Part shown: one piece after another, positions 43,271-53,528 of the stretch | How the letters are laid out: each line of letters starts with the position of its first letter | Position numbering within the stretch: the first letter of the stretch is position 1 | From: Nocardioides pinisoli | GTDB taxonomy: Bacteria; Actinomycetota; Actinomycetes; Propionibacteriales; Nocardioidaceae | Assembly: GCF_024199985.1 (NCBI RefSeq) | Contig: NZ_JANARS010000013.1 | Span: 1-64,000 of the forward strand | DNA length: 64,000 bases | Direction of reading: 5' to 3' | Program-made: the position numbers and the translations under genes | The notes under the pieces: generated by a model | Told to the model about the DNA's origin: nothing | Seen by the model: only the letters and a program-made list of their open reading frames with translations | Databases searched by the model: none

Positions 43271-44095
43271 TCAGGCAGCGGACAGGGGCTCGGACAGGTC
43301 GGTGCGCAGCCGCGCGAGCAGCCGGGTGATGGTCCGGGACACCTGTGCCTGCGTCAGCCCGACGAGGCCGGCGATCTCGCGCTGGGTGAGCTCCTCCACG
43401 AACCGCCACCGGAGGATCTGGCGATCCCGCTCGGTCAGGCGGCCGACCGCAGAGTCGAGCACGAGCCTGGCCTCGAGGGACGCGAAGCCGCGGTCCTCGC
43501 CTCCCAGCACGTCGGCGATGGTGCCGCCGTGCTGGTCACCGGCGCTGCTGTCGATCGAGGCGGGCCGGAAGCAGCCGTCGGCCGCGAGCGCCTCCACGAC
43601 GTCGTCCGGGTCGGCTCCCAGGTGGACGGCGATCTCGGACGGCCGCGGCGAACGTCCCAGCAGGGCCTCGAGCTCGTGCTGGCTCGCGCGGATCCGGGAC
43701 TGCAGCTGCTGCACGCTGCGCGGGACGCGGATCATCCAGCCCGAGTCGCGGAAGTGCCGGCGCAGCTCCCCGCGAACGGTCGGGACCGCGTAGGACATGA
43801 AGTCGTGCCCGGCGAAGGGGTCGAAGCGGCGGGCCGCCTTGACGAGGCCGACGAGGGCGACCTGCTCCAGGTCGTCGACGTCGATGCCGCGGTTGCGGTA
43901 GCGGGCTGCCAGGGAGCGCGCGACCGCGACGTTGGTGGCGATGAGCTCGTCCACGAGCTCCCGTCGCGCCGCGTCCGACGTCGCGCGCTGCAGCTCGTCG
44001 ACGATGGAGGCGGTCCGTCGTGCGCGCTCGTCGCGCTCGGCCTGCGCGGGTGACGCGTCGTGGGGCGGGTGCGGGGGCATCGCGAGGGTGGTCAC
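43271..44095 (-). CDS. SigB/SigF-type RNA polymerase sigma factor
   Basis: A 274-residue group 3 sigma factor with regions 2, 3 and 4: NVAVARSLAARYRNRGIDVD / DLEQVALVGLVKAARRFDP (region 2), YAVPTVRGELRRHFRDSGWM (region 2.4-3), and RQILRWRFVEELTQREIAGL (region 4). SigF-type factors drive general stress and envelope responses and usually have an anti-sigma partner; none is beside it. GTG 44095 was chosen for its ribosome binding site (GAAGGAG). The upstream element at 44181 is shared with the region 4-only gene, suggesting autoregulation. Confidence 0.85.
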   Translation of the reverse strand: MTTLAMPPHPPHDASPAQAERDERARRTASIVDELQRATSDAARRELVDELIATNVAVARSLAARYRNRGIDVDDLEQVALVGLVKAARRFDPFAGHDFMSYAVPTVRGELRRHFRDSGWMIRVPRSVQQLQSRIRASQHELEALLGRSPRPSEIAVHLGADPDDVVEALAADGCFRPASIDSSAGDQHGGTIADVLGGEDRGFASLEARLVLDSAVGRLTERDRQILRWRFVEELTQREIAGLVGLTQAQVSRTITRLLARLRTDLSEPLSAA

Positions 44096-44180
44096 GAGCC
44101 GTCTCCTTCCGGACATGGGGTCAACGTGTCTCGGCCCGGGTGCGAGCCTGACGAGATCCTCTCCGCGCAGGAGGGCGGCC

Positions 44181-44218
44181 CGACAGCCGAAAAGCGAAAC
44201 GTTGGACAAACCGTGGAC
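44181..44218 (-). promoter_or_regulatory. Sigma-gene promoter element shared with 29902
   Basis: The minus strand holds GTCCACGGTTTGTCCAACG and GTTTCGCTTTTCGGCTGTCG, matching the element before the region 4-only gene. It ends about 86 bp before GTG 44095. A SigF-type promoter with GTTT -35 is likely, which would make the sigma factor self-activating. Confidence 0.6.
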
Positions 44219-44282
44219 ACGCCCGCCGCGCCGGGGGCGGGTGGCGTCCACCGGCGCCCGGTTCGGCCGCTAGGGTCGGGCC

Positions 44283-46354
44283 ATGGCTCGCAGCGTCTAC
44301 GTGGCCGGTGTCGAGGGGTTCACCGGCAAGTCCGCGGTCGCGCTCGGGGTGCTCGAGCAGCTGTCGCGCCGGGTGGCGAGGGTGGCGGTCTTCCGGCCGG
44401 TGGTGCGTGCCGAGGCGTCGACGGGCGACGTCCACGACTACGTCCTCGACCTGCTCGTCTCCCACGACGCCGTCGCCCTGACCTACGACGAGTGCGCGGG
44501 CGTCAGCTATGACGACGTGCACGCCGACCCCGACGGGGCGATGGACCGCATCGTCGCGCGGTACCACCAGGTCGCCGAGCAGAGCGACGCGGTGGTGATC
44601 GTCGGCAGCGACTACACCGACGTCGGGGCCCCGGCCGAGTTCGCCTTCAACGCCCGGGTCGCCGCCAACCTCGGCGCACCGGTCCTGCTCGTCCTCAACG
44701 GGCAGGGGAGGGGCGTCGACCAGCTGCGCACTGCGGCCGCGATGGCGCAGGCCGAGCTGGCCGCCAACCACGCAACGCTCTTCGCCGTCATCGCCAACCG
44801 CGTCGATCCGGAGGCGACCGACCGCACGGCGACGGCGCTGCGCCGCGACGGCGTACCAGCCTTCGCCCTGCCCGAGCAGCCGCTGCTGAGCGCGCCGTCG
44901 GTGGGCGACCTGATGGCGGCGTGCGACGGCCGGCTGCTGCGCGGCGACGAGAGCCAGCTGGCGCGCGAGGTCCCCGGGCTGGTGGTCGCGGCGATGACCC
45001 TGCCCAACGTGCTCGACCGGCTCTTCGACGGCGCGCTCGTCGTGACGCCCGGTGACCGTCCGGAGGTGGTCCTGGGCGTCCTGACCGCCCACCAGTCGGC
45101 CAGCTTCCCGCAGATCTCCGGCATCGTGCTCAACGGCGGGCTCGACCTGCCCGAGCAGGTGGAGAGGTTGCTCGACGGCCTCGAGGTGGCGCTGCCGATC
45201 ATCGCCACCGACCTCGGCACCCACGCGACGTCGACCACCCTGACCAACCGCCGCGGCCGGCTCGACAAGGACTCGCCGCGCAAGATCGCGACGGCCCTGA
45301 GGCTCTTCGCCGAGCACGTCGACGGCGACGAGCTGATGAGCGGCCTCGAGGTGGCCCGCACCTCGGTCGTCACGCCGCTGATGTTCGAGCACCGGGTCCT
45401 CGACGACGCCATCGCCGACCGACGCCACATCGTCCTGCCGGAGGGGGAGGAGGAGCGCATCCTGCGCGCCGCCGACGTGCTGCTGCGCCGCAACGTCGCC
45501 GACCTGACGCTGCTCGGTGACCCGATGATCGTGCGCGCCAAGGCGGCCCACCTCGGCATCGACGTGTCCGGCGCCCGGCTGCTGAGCCCCTACGACGAGG
45601 AGCTGCGCGAGCGGTTCGCGCAGGCCTACCACGAGCGTCGCGCGCACAAGGGGATCGACCTCGAGGCCGCTCGGGACATCGTCGTGGACGTGTCCTACTT
45701 CGGCACGATGATGGTCGAGCTGGGGCTCGCCGACGGGATGGTCTCGGGGGCGGTGCACACCACCGCGCACACCATCCGCCCGGCGCTGGAGGTCATCCGC
45801 ACGGTCCCTGAGGTGTCGGTGGTGTCGTCGGTGTTCTTCATGTGCCTCAAGGACCAGGTGCTCGTCTACGGCGACTGCGCGGTCAACCCCGACCCCACGG
45901 CGACCCAGCTGGCCGACATCGCGGTCGCGTCGGCACGCACGGCCGCCAGCTTCGGCGTCGAGCCGCGCGTCGCGATGCTGTCGTACTCCACCGGCACCTC
46001 CGGCAGCGGCACCGACGTCGAGAAGGTCACCCAGGCCACCGCCATGGTCCGCGAGCGGGCGCCCGACCTGCTCGTGGAGGGCCCGATCCAGTACGACGCC
46101 GCGATCGACGCCGCGGTCGCGCGCACCAAGCTGCCCGACTCCGCCGTGGCCGGGCGGGCGACGGTCTTCGTCTTCCCCGACCTCAACACGGGCAACAACA
46201 CCTACAAGGCCGTGCAGCGCTCCGCCGGCGCGCTGGCGGTCGGTCCGGTCCTCCAGGGCCTGCGCAAGCCGGTCAACGACCTCTCCCGCGGCGCGCTGGT
46301 GCGCGACATCATCAACACCGTGGCGATCACCGCGATCCAGGCGCAGGAGCGCTC

Positions 46355-46358
<4 letters not shown>
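44283..46358 (+). CDS. pta: Phosphate acetyltransferase
   Basis: A 691-residue long-form Pta. The N-terminal third is an AAA-like dethiobiotin-synthetase fold (VYVAGVEGFTGKSAVALGVL), then a DRTGG domain, then the catalytic PTA domain from about 370 (RRHIVLPEGEEERIL, SYSTGTSGSGTDVEKV, FPDLNTGNNTYKAVQR). It converts acetyl-CoA and phosphate to acetyl phosphate. It overlaps ackA by 4 bp. A TAGGGT -10 ends 6 bp before ATG 44283, so the mRNA is probably leaderless. Confidence 0.93.
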
Positions 46359-47554
<1,196 letters not shown>

Positions 47555-47569
47555 CCGCTGCTGGGCCAC

Positions 47570-47820
47570 CTCGCTGGTCCACGTAGCCCGCGAGGAACGA
47601 GCGGGCGTGTCGAGCCCCCTCGCCCCCGCTGGTTGCGCCCGCCCACCTCGCTGGTCGAGTAGCCCGCGAGGAACGAGCGGGCGTATCGAGACCCGCCACC
47701 CCCGCCACCCTCGCTGGTCCGCAGCCGATCTCGCTGGTCGAGTAGCCCGCGAGGAACGAGCGGACGGATCGAGACCGTCGCGCCTCGTTGGTTGAGGGGG
47801 ACGAAGTCCCGTCACGAAAC
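47570..47820. repeat. Palindromic intergenic repeats upstream of DUF222-HNH copy 2
   Basis: Units lie at 47570-47616, 47647-47693, a partial unit at 47710-47720, 47730-47776 and a different hairpin unit at 47784-47820. The main unit is CTCGCTGGTCGAGTAGCCCG followed by CGAGGAACGAGCGGGC and TATCGAGACC, able to fold into a hairpin. The last holds GGGGGACGAAGTCCCGTCAC. They are the reverse complement of the 13477-13722 cluster and fill the gap after ackA. Confidence 0.8.
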
Positions 47821-47898
47821 CCGTCTGAGAAGTCGCCCAGCGACCATCCACACCAGGGCCGTTTCCGGGGCGACCGTTGTCGGTGGTCGAGCGTAGGA

Positions 47899-47914
47899 TC
47901 GAACACATGATCGA
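47899..47914 (+). promoter_or_regulatory. SOS-like palindrome over the start codon of DUF222-HNH copy 2
   Basis: TCGAACACATGATCGA, identical to 13386-13401 on the minus strand. The -10-like TAGGAT (47894-47899) directly precedes it, and ATG 47907 lies inside. Binding of LexA would cover the -10 and start codon. One base differs from the SOS consensus. Confidence 0.55.
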
Positions 47915-49448
47915 AGCGCAGGCAGGGCCCGGAGCAGGTGAGGTCGAGGACCTCACCGCCTCGGGTCTGCTCGCGACGATCAAGGCCTCCCGCGACGCCG
48001 AGCAGGCCGAGGCCGCCCGCCAGCTCCTCCTCGCCGCCCGATGGGCCGACCTCCACCCGCCGGAGTCGATCCACGACGCGGCCGTGTTCTCGCTGGCCGC
48101 CGGCGGTCGTGAGCATGAGGAGCCCATCGCGGGTGAGGGGTGCCCGCTGGTGGCGGAGTTCTGCGTCGCCGAGCTCGGCAGCGTCCTCGGGGTGTCGACG
48201 ACGGCGGCGAAGAAGCTCATCGGCCACGCCCTGGAGCTGCGGCACCGCCTGCCCCGCCTGTGGGCGCAGGTGCACGCCGGCCGAGTGCCGGCGTGGCGGG
48301 CCCGGCTGGTCGCGGAGACCACCATCCACTCCACGCCGTCGCTGACGCGGGAGGCGGTCGGGTTCGTCGACGCCCAGGTCGCGGCCGTGGCCGGGAAGGT
48401 CGGCCCGGCCCAGCTCGACCGGCTCGTCGCCGGGGCGATCAAGCGGTTCGACCTCGCCGAGCCGGACCCGACGAAGGATCCGGAGGACGGCTGGCTCTAC
48501 GTCGACCCCCGCCACGCCAGCATCGACACCCAGGACGTCCACTACGCCGGCACGATGCGGATGGAGGCCGAGCTCGGCATCGCCGACGCTCTCGACGTCG
48601 ACCGTGCCCTGGCCCACGGTGCGGCCACGTTGAAGGCACTCGGCTCCACCGAGTCCCTCGACGTCCGCCGGGCCAAAGCTCTCGGCGACCTGGCCCGCAC
48701 CCAGACCGCCCTCGACCTCCACACCCAAGGCGCCACCGCGGCCAAGACCACCGACACCAGCACGGGCACCGACACCAGCACCGACACCGACACAGGCACC
48801 GACACCGACACAGGCACAGGCACAGGCACCGACAGCGACACGGGCACCGTCCCCGACGGCCTGCCAGCCGCGCGGGAGGTCGTGCTCCACGTCCACTTCG
48901 CCGCCAACCTGTCCGGCGACACCACCGTCTTCGGACCGACCGGACGGCTCGAGGAGGGGCAGCGGCTGGTCCTGCTCGACCAGATCAAGTCCTGGTGTGC
49001 CGACTCCCGGACCAGGGTCACCATCAAGCCGGTCATCGACCTCAACACCCAGCTGGCGACCGACGCCTACCAGGTGCCGGACAAGATGCGCGAGCAGGTG
49101 ATTCTCCGCGACCGCACCTGTGTCTTCCCGTGGTGCACCCGCCCGGCGCGGCGAGCCGACATCGACCACGTCATCCCGCACGACCCCGACGCCGAAGCCG
49201 AAGGCCGGCCCCAACCCGGACCCACCGCCACGTGGAACCTGGCTTGCCTGTGCCGGTTCCACCACCGGTTGAAGACGCACTCGGCCTGGCGCTACGCGAT
49301 GGTCGCGCCAGGGGTGTTCGAGTGGACCAGCCCGCACGGGCACGGCTACCGCCGCGACCACACCGGCACGAGCTCGATCGACCCACCGGTCACGAGGTCG
49401 GTCGAGCAGCCGGATCCGCCCGGCATCCCACGACCTCGCCGACCATGA
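47907..49448 (+). CDS. DUF222 and HNH endonuclease protein (copy 2)
   Basis: A 513-residue protein with DUF222 (about 10-350) and HNH nuclease (CVFPWCTRPARRADIDHVIP ... NLACLCRFHHRLKTHS, about 415-465). Near-identical in most parts to the copy at 11942. Between the two domains it has an insertion, TDTSTDTDTGTDTDTGTGTG (about residues 281-314), from repeats of ACCGACACCGACACAGGC. The 5' region, including the SOS-like operator, and the 3' end are also shared, so the whole unit was duplicated. It follows palindromic repeats. Confidence 0.88.
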   Translation: MIEAQAGPGAGEVEDLTASGLLATIKASRDAEQAEAARQLLLAARWADLHPPESIHDAAVFSLAAGGREHEEPIAGEGCPLVAEFCVAELGSVLGVSTTAAKKLIGHALELRHRLPRLWAQVHAGRVPAWRARLVAETTIHSTPSLTREAVGFVDAQVAAVAGKVGPAQLDRLVAGAIKRFDLAEPDPTKDPEDGWLYVDPRHASIDTQDVHYAGTMRMEAELGIADALDVDRALAHGAATLKALGSTESLDVRRAKALGDLARTQTALDLHTQGATAAKTTDTSTGTDTSTDTDTGTDTDTGTGTGTDSDTGTVPDGLPAAREVVLHVHFAANLSGDTTVFGPTGRLEEGQRLVLLDQIKSWCADSRTRVTIKPVIDLNTQLATDAYQVPDKMREQVILRDRTCVFPWCTRPARRADIDHVIPHDPDAEAEGRPQPGPTATWNLACLCRFHHRLKTHSAWRYAMVAPGVFEWTSPHGHGYRRDHTGTSSIDPPVTRSVEQPDPPGIPRPRRP

Positions 49449-49525
49449 CCCCGCCCCGTACCCCGCAGTCCTTGTGACGGCGGGGGCACAGGCGCGCCCG
49501 GCGCCTCTCGTCGGGAGGTCCGGGT

Positions 49526-49556
49526 GCTGGGTGCAGCCGGGCGTCCTGCACCCAGC
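49526..49556 (-). terminator. Extra copy of HU terminator hairpin
   Basis: Perfect 11-bp stem (GCTGGGTGCAG ... CTGCACCCAGC) with a 9-nt loop. No T tract is present. Confidence 0.45.
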
Positions 49557-49722
49557 GACCCGGAGCCCGTCAGCCCGGTCGTCACGGGTGGCGTCGCGAC
49601 CGGACGTTCGACGGCGAAGCTCCGGGCGTCCGCCGTTGACGGCGTTTCGAGACCGGCGGCCGGCGCGAGGTCTGGCGCCTGACAGGCGGTGGCCGGCCTC
49701 TCATCAGCCGGAGGGCCGGGTG

Positions 49723-49753
49723 CTGGGTGCAGCCCGACGGCGTGCACCCAGCG
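49723..49753 (-). terminator. Terminator hairpin of the HU gene
   Basis: Perfect 10-bp stem (GCTGGGTGCA ... TGCACCCAGC) with an 11-nt loop, about 70 bp after the HU stop codon. No T tract, as common in high-G+C actinobacteria. Confidence 0.55.
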
Positions 49754-49821
49754 ACCCGGAGCCGGTCAGCCGGTCGTCACAGGTGACGTCGCGACCGGTC
49801 CTGCCGGCGAAGCTGTCTGCG

Positions 49822-50097
49822 TCAGCCGTTGACGGCGTTCTTGAACGCGGCGGCCGGCTTGAAGGCCGGCGCCTTGCTGGCGGCGATCTCCATCGTCTCG
49901 CCGGTCTGCGGGTTGCGGCCCGTGCGAGCCGAGCGCTCGCGGGACTCGAAGGTCCCGAAGCCCGGGACGGTGACCTTGTCGCCGCCGGCGACGGCGGTGG
50001 TGATGGAGGCGATGACGGCCTCGAGGGCCTTGTCGGCCTGGGCGTTGCTCAGCTCGGCGTGCGAGGCGATGGCGTCGCGCAGTTGGGTCTTGTTCAC
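49822..50097 (-). CDS. HU family DNA-binding protein
   Basis: A 91-residue classical HU, without the long Lys/Ala-rich tail of the main actinobacterial HupB. It starts NKTQLRDAIASHAELSNAQA and has the DNA-binding arm GFGTFESRERSARTGRNPQT and tail KAPAFKPAAAFKNAVNG. It bends DNA and shapes the nucleoid. GTG 50097 has an AGGAG ribosome binding site. Short HU paralogues are stress-related in streptomycetes; that role here is inference. Confidence 0.92.
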   Translation of the reverse strand: MNKTQLRDAIASHAELSNAQADKALEAVIASITTAVAGGDKVTVPGFGTFESRERSARTGRNPQTGETMEIAASKAPAFKPAAAFKNAVNG

Positions 50098-50228
50098 GTG
50101 AGCTCCTGCTCGTTCGGTTGTTGGACAGCGGCCATTCAACACGTCGGCCGGCCTCGGTGCGCGGCGGGCCGACCCGAAGGGGTGCACGGCGGTGACGCGG
50201 CGGCCCCCTGTCGTCGTACGTCGTGGCG

Positions 50229-51326
50229 TCAGGCACCGTCCTGGATCGGGGCCGCGTCGTCGTCCGGCGGTGGCCCGGACCGGTCACCACGCGACGCCCC
50301 CTCCGGGGCCCCGCTGATGAGCGGCAGGCGCCACCGCTGCGCCACGTCGGCCTCGACGAGGAGCGCTCGGGCGAGCAGGCTCGACGGCACCGCGAGCAGT
50401 GCGCCGATCGGACCCAGGATCCAGGTCCAGAAGACCAGCGACAGGAAGGTCAGGCTGGTCGAGAGCCCGACCGCGTCGCCGACGAACCGGGGCTGGATGA
50501 AGGACTGGATGACCACGTTCACGGCGGCGTAGAGGACGATGACCCAGAGCATCAGCGACGGACCGCCCTCGAGGAGCGCGATGAGGGCCGGGGGGATGAT
50601 CCCGATGACGAAGCCGATGTTGGGGATGAAGTTGGTGACGAACGCGAGCACGCCCCAGATGAAGGCTCCGGGCACGCCGAGCACCCAGAGGACCGCCGTG
50701 TCGATGACGGCGACGATGAGCCCGAAGACGGCGGACACACCGAAGTAGCTGCGAGTGCCCGAAGCGAAGGACTCCAGCGCCTCGACGAGCTGGGGACGGT
50801 GCGCCCGCGCCAGCCTGACCAGCCCATCGGTCTTCGCGGCGTCGAAGGCGAAGAAGACCAGCAGGGTCACGATGAGGAACAGGCTCGAGGTGAGGGACGC
50901 CACGTTGGACAGCAACGACGTCGCCACGTCGACGATGCGCTGCGGGTCGACCTTGGCCGCCATCGCGTCGACCTGCTCGGTTCCCACGCCCAGCGCGTCG
51001 AGCGTCTTCTCGATGTTCGCCCCCAGGTCGTCGTACTCGCTTGCGTAGGAGGGGACGAGCTGCGCGAGCCGAGCGATCGCGAGCCCCACGGACAGGGCCA
51101 GTGACAGCAGGAGCGCCACTGCCGTCACCAGCAGGGTGGTCGAGGCCAGCCAGACCGGGACCCGCCGCTCGAGCCTCCTGCGCAGCGGGTGGAGCAGCAC
51201 CGTCAGCGCCAGGGCGAGCATGACCGGCCAGACGATCTCGGACGCCGCCTTGACCCCGGCCAGGACCACCACGACGGACGCGGCGCCGAGGAGCATGGTG
51301 GTGGTGCGGGCGGAGGGCAGGGTCAC
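50229..51326 (-). CDS. AI-2E family transporter
   Basis: A 365-residue membrane protein of the AI-2E/TqsA/YdiK family. It has about eight helices with two N-terminal pairs, then a long loop and a C-terminal helical bundle. Family stretches are LLVFFAFDAAKTDGLVRLA, SYFGVSAVFGLIVAVIDTAV and NFIPNIGFVIGIIPPALIAL. Family members export small molecules or act as Na+/H+ antiporters. Its start overlaps the stop of the preceding phosphodiesterase gene, so both are co-transcribed. Confidence 0.85.
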   Translation of the reverse strand: MTLPSARTTTMLLGAASVVVVLAGVKAASEIVWPVMLALALTVLLHPLRRRLERRVPVWLASTTLLVTAVALLLSLALSVGLAIARLAQLVPSYASEYDDLGANIEKTLDALGVGTEQVDAMAAKVDPQRIVDVATSLLSNVASLTSSLFLIVTLLVFFAFDAAKTDGLVRLARAHRPQLVEALESFASGTRSYFGVSAVFGLIVAVIDTAVLWVLGVPGAFIWGVLAFVTNFIPNIGFVIGIIPPALIALLEGGPSLMLWVIVLYAAVNVVIQSFIQPRFVGDAVGLSTSLTFLSLVFWTWILGPIGALLAVPSSLLARALLVEADVAQRWRLPLISGAPEGASRGDRSGPPPDDDAAPIQDGA

Positions 51327-53386
51327 GACGGCGTCCTCTGGAGCTGGGTCCGGTGGCCGAGGGCGACCAGCATGGCGACCAGGTGCTGGTGCAGCTCGTC
51401 ACCTCCGGTGATCGGACCGTCCGGGGAGAACAGGTGCGTGGGAGCCATCACGAAGCCGCGGTCCTGCCAGCCCCCGAGCCCGCCGTGGCAGCCGACCAGC
51501 GGCTCGAACGCCGCCACGTCCATGGTGACCGGGTCATAGCTGCTGTTGACGTAGATCTCCGGGGCCTCGGGCATCAAGGTGGCCGTCTCCAGCACCGACG
51601 CGGCGTGCGGACCGAACGCCGCGAGCGGGTCGACGCCCTCGACCTCGCCGGTCGTGAGGTGACGACGCCCGTGCTGCCCCAGGGCGAGGGGCCCGCGCTC
51701 GCTGAGCACGCTGAGGAACCCGACGCCCGGGTGCGCCAGCAGCCCCGGCAGCAGCCTGGGCCAGCGTTCCTCGATCTCCTCCATGAGCAACCGCCGCTTT
51801 CCCGGCACGTAGACCAGGCCGAGGTTGCCGCTCCCCAGCACGACGAGCTCCGCCTCCCCGGCGTCGACGTCGTCCCCGCCGAGCTTGGTGTCCACGCGTC
51901 GGGTCGCCGCGCTGGTCATCCCGCTGGTGTGGGTGCCGCCCAGGTCCTCGATGACCGAGTCGACGCGTCCCCAGCCCTCGATGCTGCTCTCGACGCCCGT
52001 CGTCGTCGAGTCGGTGAGGGACCGGCACAGGTCGCTGAGCTCGATGCCGTGGCGCGTCGCGAACGGCTCGCCCTGGGACTGGCCGTGGTCGCTCAGCACG
52101 ACGATGTGGTAGCGCCGCGGCGCGCGCTCCGCGACCTTCTCGAGCACCGTCAGGACCTGGTCGAGGCCGCTGAGGGCGGCGAGGGACTCGATCCGGGTGG
52201 CGCCGGCGTGGTGGCCGATCTCGTCGTAGTCGACGTAGTCCACGTAGATGCTGCGGGTGCCGTTCATCATCTCCTCGGCCACCACGGTGGTGTTCAGGTC
52301 GCGGAGCAGGCAGTTGCTGAAGGCACGCAGGCCGGCGAACGTCCAGGAGCGGTGCACGCGAGGGTGTACGCCGAGTCGGCGCTGGCGCCGGGCCTGGAAC
52401 CGCTCGCGGCCGAGCTCGGCGACGGTCCGCGAGACGCTGCGCACCAGCCCGTCCGGACGCAGCACGAACCGCGCGAACACCTGCCGGGTGCGGCGGGAGC
52501 CCCGGCTGACCTCGAGCCTGCTCATCGTCATGCAGGCTCGCGGGGCGTCGCCGGTGAAGAGGTTGGACACCGACACACCGCCGTCGGCGAGCAGGCCCAT
52601 CCCCGTGCTCGCCCGTGCCTCGATGACGGACGCGTCCGCCGGCCTGTTGGCCACCAGGACCCGACCGACCTCGCGGTCGTACCAGCGGAACGCGGGGACA
52701 CCGGCGGCGCTGCCCTGGAGGATCGCCTGCTGGCTGGCGGGGGTCGTGCACGGCATCTGGACGGCCCACTCGTGCACCGCGTGGCTGCCGGTGTCCAGCC
52801 AGCGCCGCGGGGTCGTCATCGTGCCGGACTGCAGCACCCACTGCATGACCGGGAAGGACACGCCGTCCAGCTGGATGAACAGGACGCCGTCCACCTCGGG
52901 GTCGCTGACCGTGCCCGGCTGGATCCGCATCAGGCTGGCCGTCATCGACTCGTCGGTGCCCGCGCTGGCGAGCCAGGCGAGGAGGGTCGCGATCGCCGCT
53001 GTCAGCCACGCGGTGGCCACCGCCGTCCAGAAGGAGTCGAACGACGCCCCGGGCACGATCGTGATGGCCGCCTGCATGATGAGGGCCTGCCCGAAGATCG
53101 CCGCGGCGGCGACGGCGACCCACCCGACGGCAGCGGACACGAGGGCCAGCACGGGTCGTACCAGCATCCCGACCACCCCGCCCACGGCGGCGGCGACCGC
53201 CAACGGCCACCACGACGTGAAGGTGAACCCGGGCAGCAGCTCGGCGGTGATCAGGAGCGAGAGGAAGGTCAGGAAGCCCGTGCCCAGCAGCCGCAGGACG
53301 TCGGCGAGGGTGACGCGGACCCGGGACCGACGGTCGGCGGGCGCGCTCGGGTGCTCGTCCGGCTGGGACGGGTGGGACGAGGTCAC
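51323..53386 (-). CDS. Membrane-anchored phosphodiesterase, holin-like N-terminus
   Basis: A 687-residue protein. Residues 25-145 have four membrane helices resembling the phage holin 4/1 family (LLGTGFLTFLSLLITAELLP, MLVRPVLALVSAAVGW). Residues 155-680 are an alkaline-phosphatase-superfamily enzyme (GVLFIQLDGVSFPVMQWVL; metal-binding YVDYDEIGHHAG; VLSDHGQSQGEPF with a metal-binding Asp-His pair). It would hydrolyse phosphodiester bonds outside the cell, perhaps in lipid or teichoic-acid metabolism. It is the first gene of an operon behind the palindrome at 53478. Confidence 0.8.
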   Translation of the reverse strand: MTSSHPSQPDEHPSAPADRRSRVRVTLADVLRLLGTGFLTFLSLLITAELLPGFTFTSWWPLAVAAAVGGVVGMLVRPVLALVSAAVGWVAVAAAAIFGQALIMQAAITIVPGASFDSFWTAVATAWLTAAIATLLAWLASAGTDESMTASLMRIQPGTVSDPEVDGVLFIQLDGVSFPVMQWVLQSGTMTTPRRWLDTGSHAVHEWAVQMPCTTPASQQAILQGSAAGVPAFRWYDREVGRVLVANRPADASVIEARASTGMGLLADGGVSVSNLFTGDAPRACMTMSRLEVSRGSRRTRQVFARFVLRPDGLVRSVSRTVAELGRERFQARRQRRLGVHPRVHRSWTFAGLRAFSNCLLRDLNTTVVAEEMMNGTRSIYVDYVDYDEIGHHAGATRIESLAALSGLDQVLTVLEKVAERAPRRYHIVVLSDHGQSQGEPFATRHGIELSDLCRSLTDSTTTGVESSIEGWGRVDSVIEDLGGTHTSGMTSAATRRVDTKLGGDDVDAGEAELVVLGSGNLGLVYVPGKRRLLMEEIEERWPRLLPGLLAHPGVGFLSVLSERGPLALGQHGRRHLTTGEVEGVDPLAAFGPHAASVLETATLMPEAPEIYVNSSYDPVTMDVAAFEPLVGCHGGLGGWQDRGFVMAPTHLFSPDGPITGGDELHQHLVAMLVALGHRTQLQRTPS

Positions 53387-53477
53387 TCGATGCTCCTGTC
53401 AGCCGGCCTCGCCGGGATGGGCGTGCCCCTTCACGGTGCTCCGGTAGCCAGCATGGAGAGGTCGCGACACATCGGCC

Positions 53478-53494
53478 TCACCCGACGAGGGTGA
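53478..53494. promoter_or_regulatory. TCACCC-N5-GGGTGA palindrome (site 2), divergent promoter
   Basis: A perfect TCACCC-GACGA-GGGTGA. Exactly 23 nt past its end lie CACTGT on the plus strand (53517) and CATGCT on the minus strand (53455). The plus side is followed 7 nt later by ATG 53529. One site thus serves two divergent promoters. Confidence 0.7.
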
Positions 53495-53528
53495 CGTGCA
53501 GATCGCCCGTCGCGCTCACTGTGGGCGG

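Larger units (their letters stand above)
49515..49840. repeat. Direct duplication of the HU 3' end and terminator
   Basis: About 132 bp at 49515-49646 closely match 49709-49840. Both contain GCTGGGTGCA hairpins and end at GCCGTTGACGGCGTT, the last codons of the HU gene read on the top strand. The first copy is an extra partial copy of the gene end. The stretch 49449-49821 holds no other gene. Confidence 0.75.

Noticed and set aside
47899-47914. SOS-like palindrome as a perfect LexA box
   Set aside because: One base differs from the consensus, so it is reported only as SOS-like.
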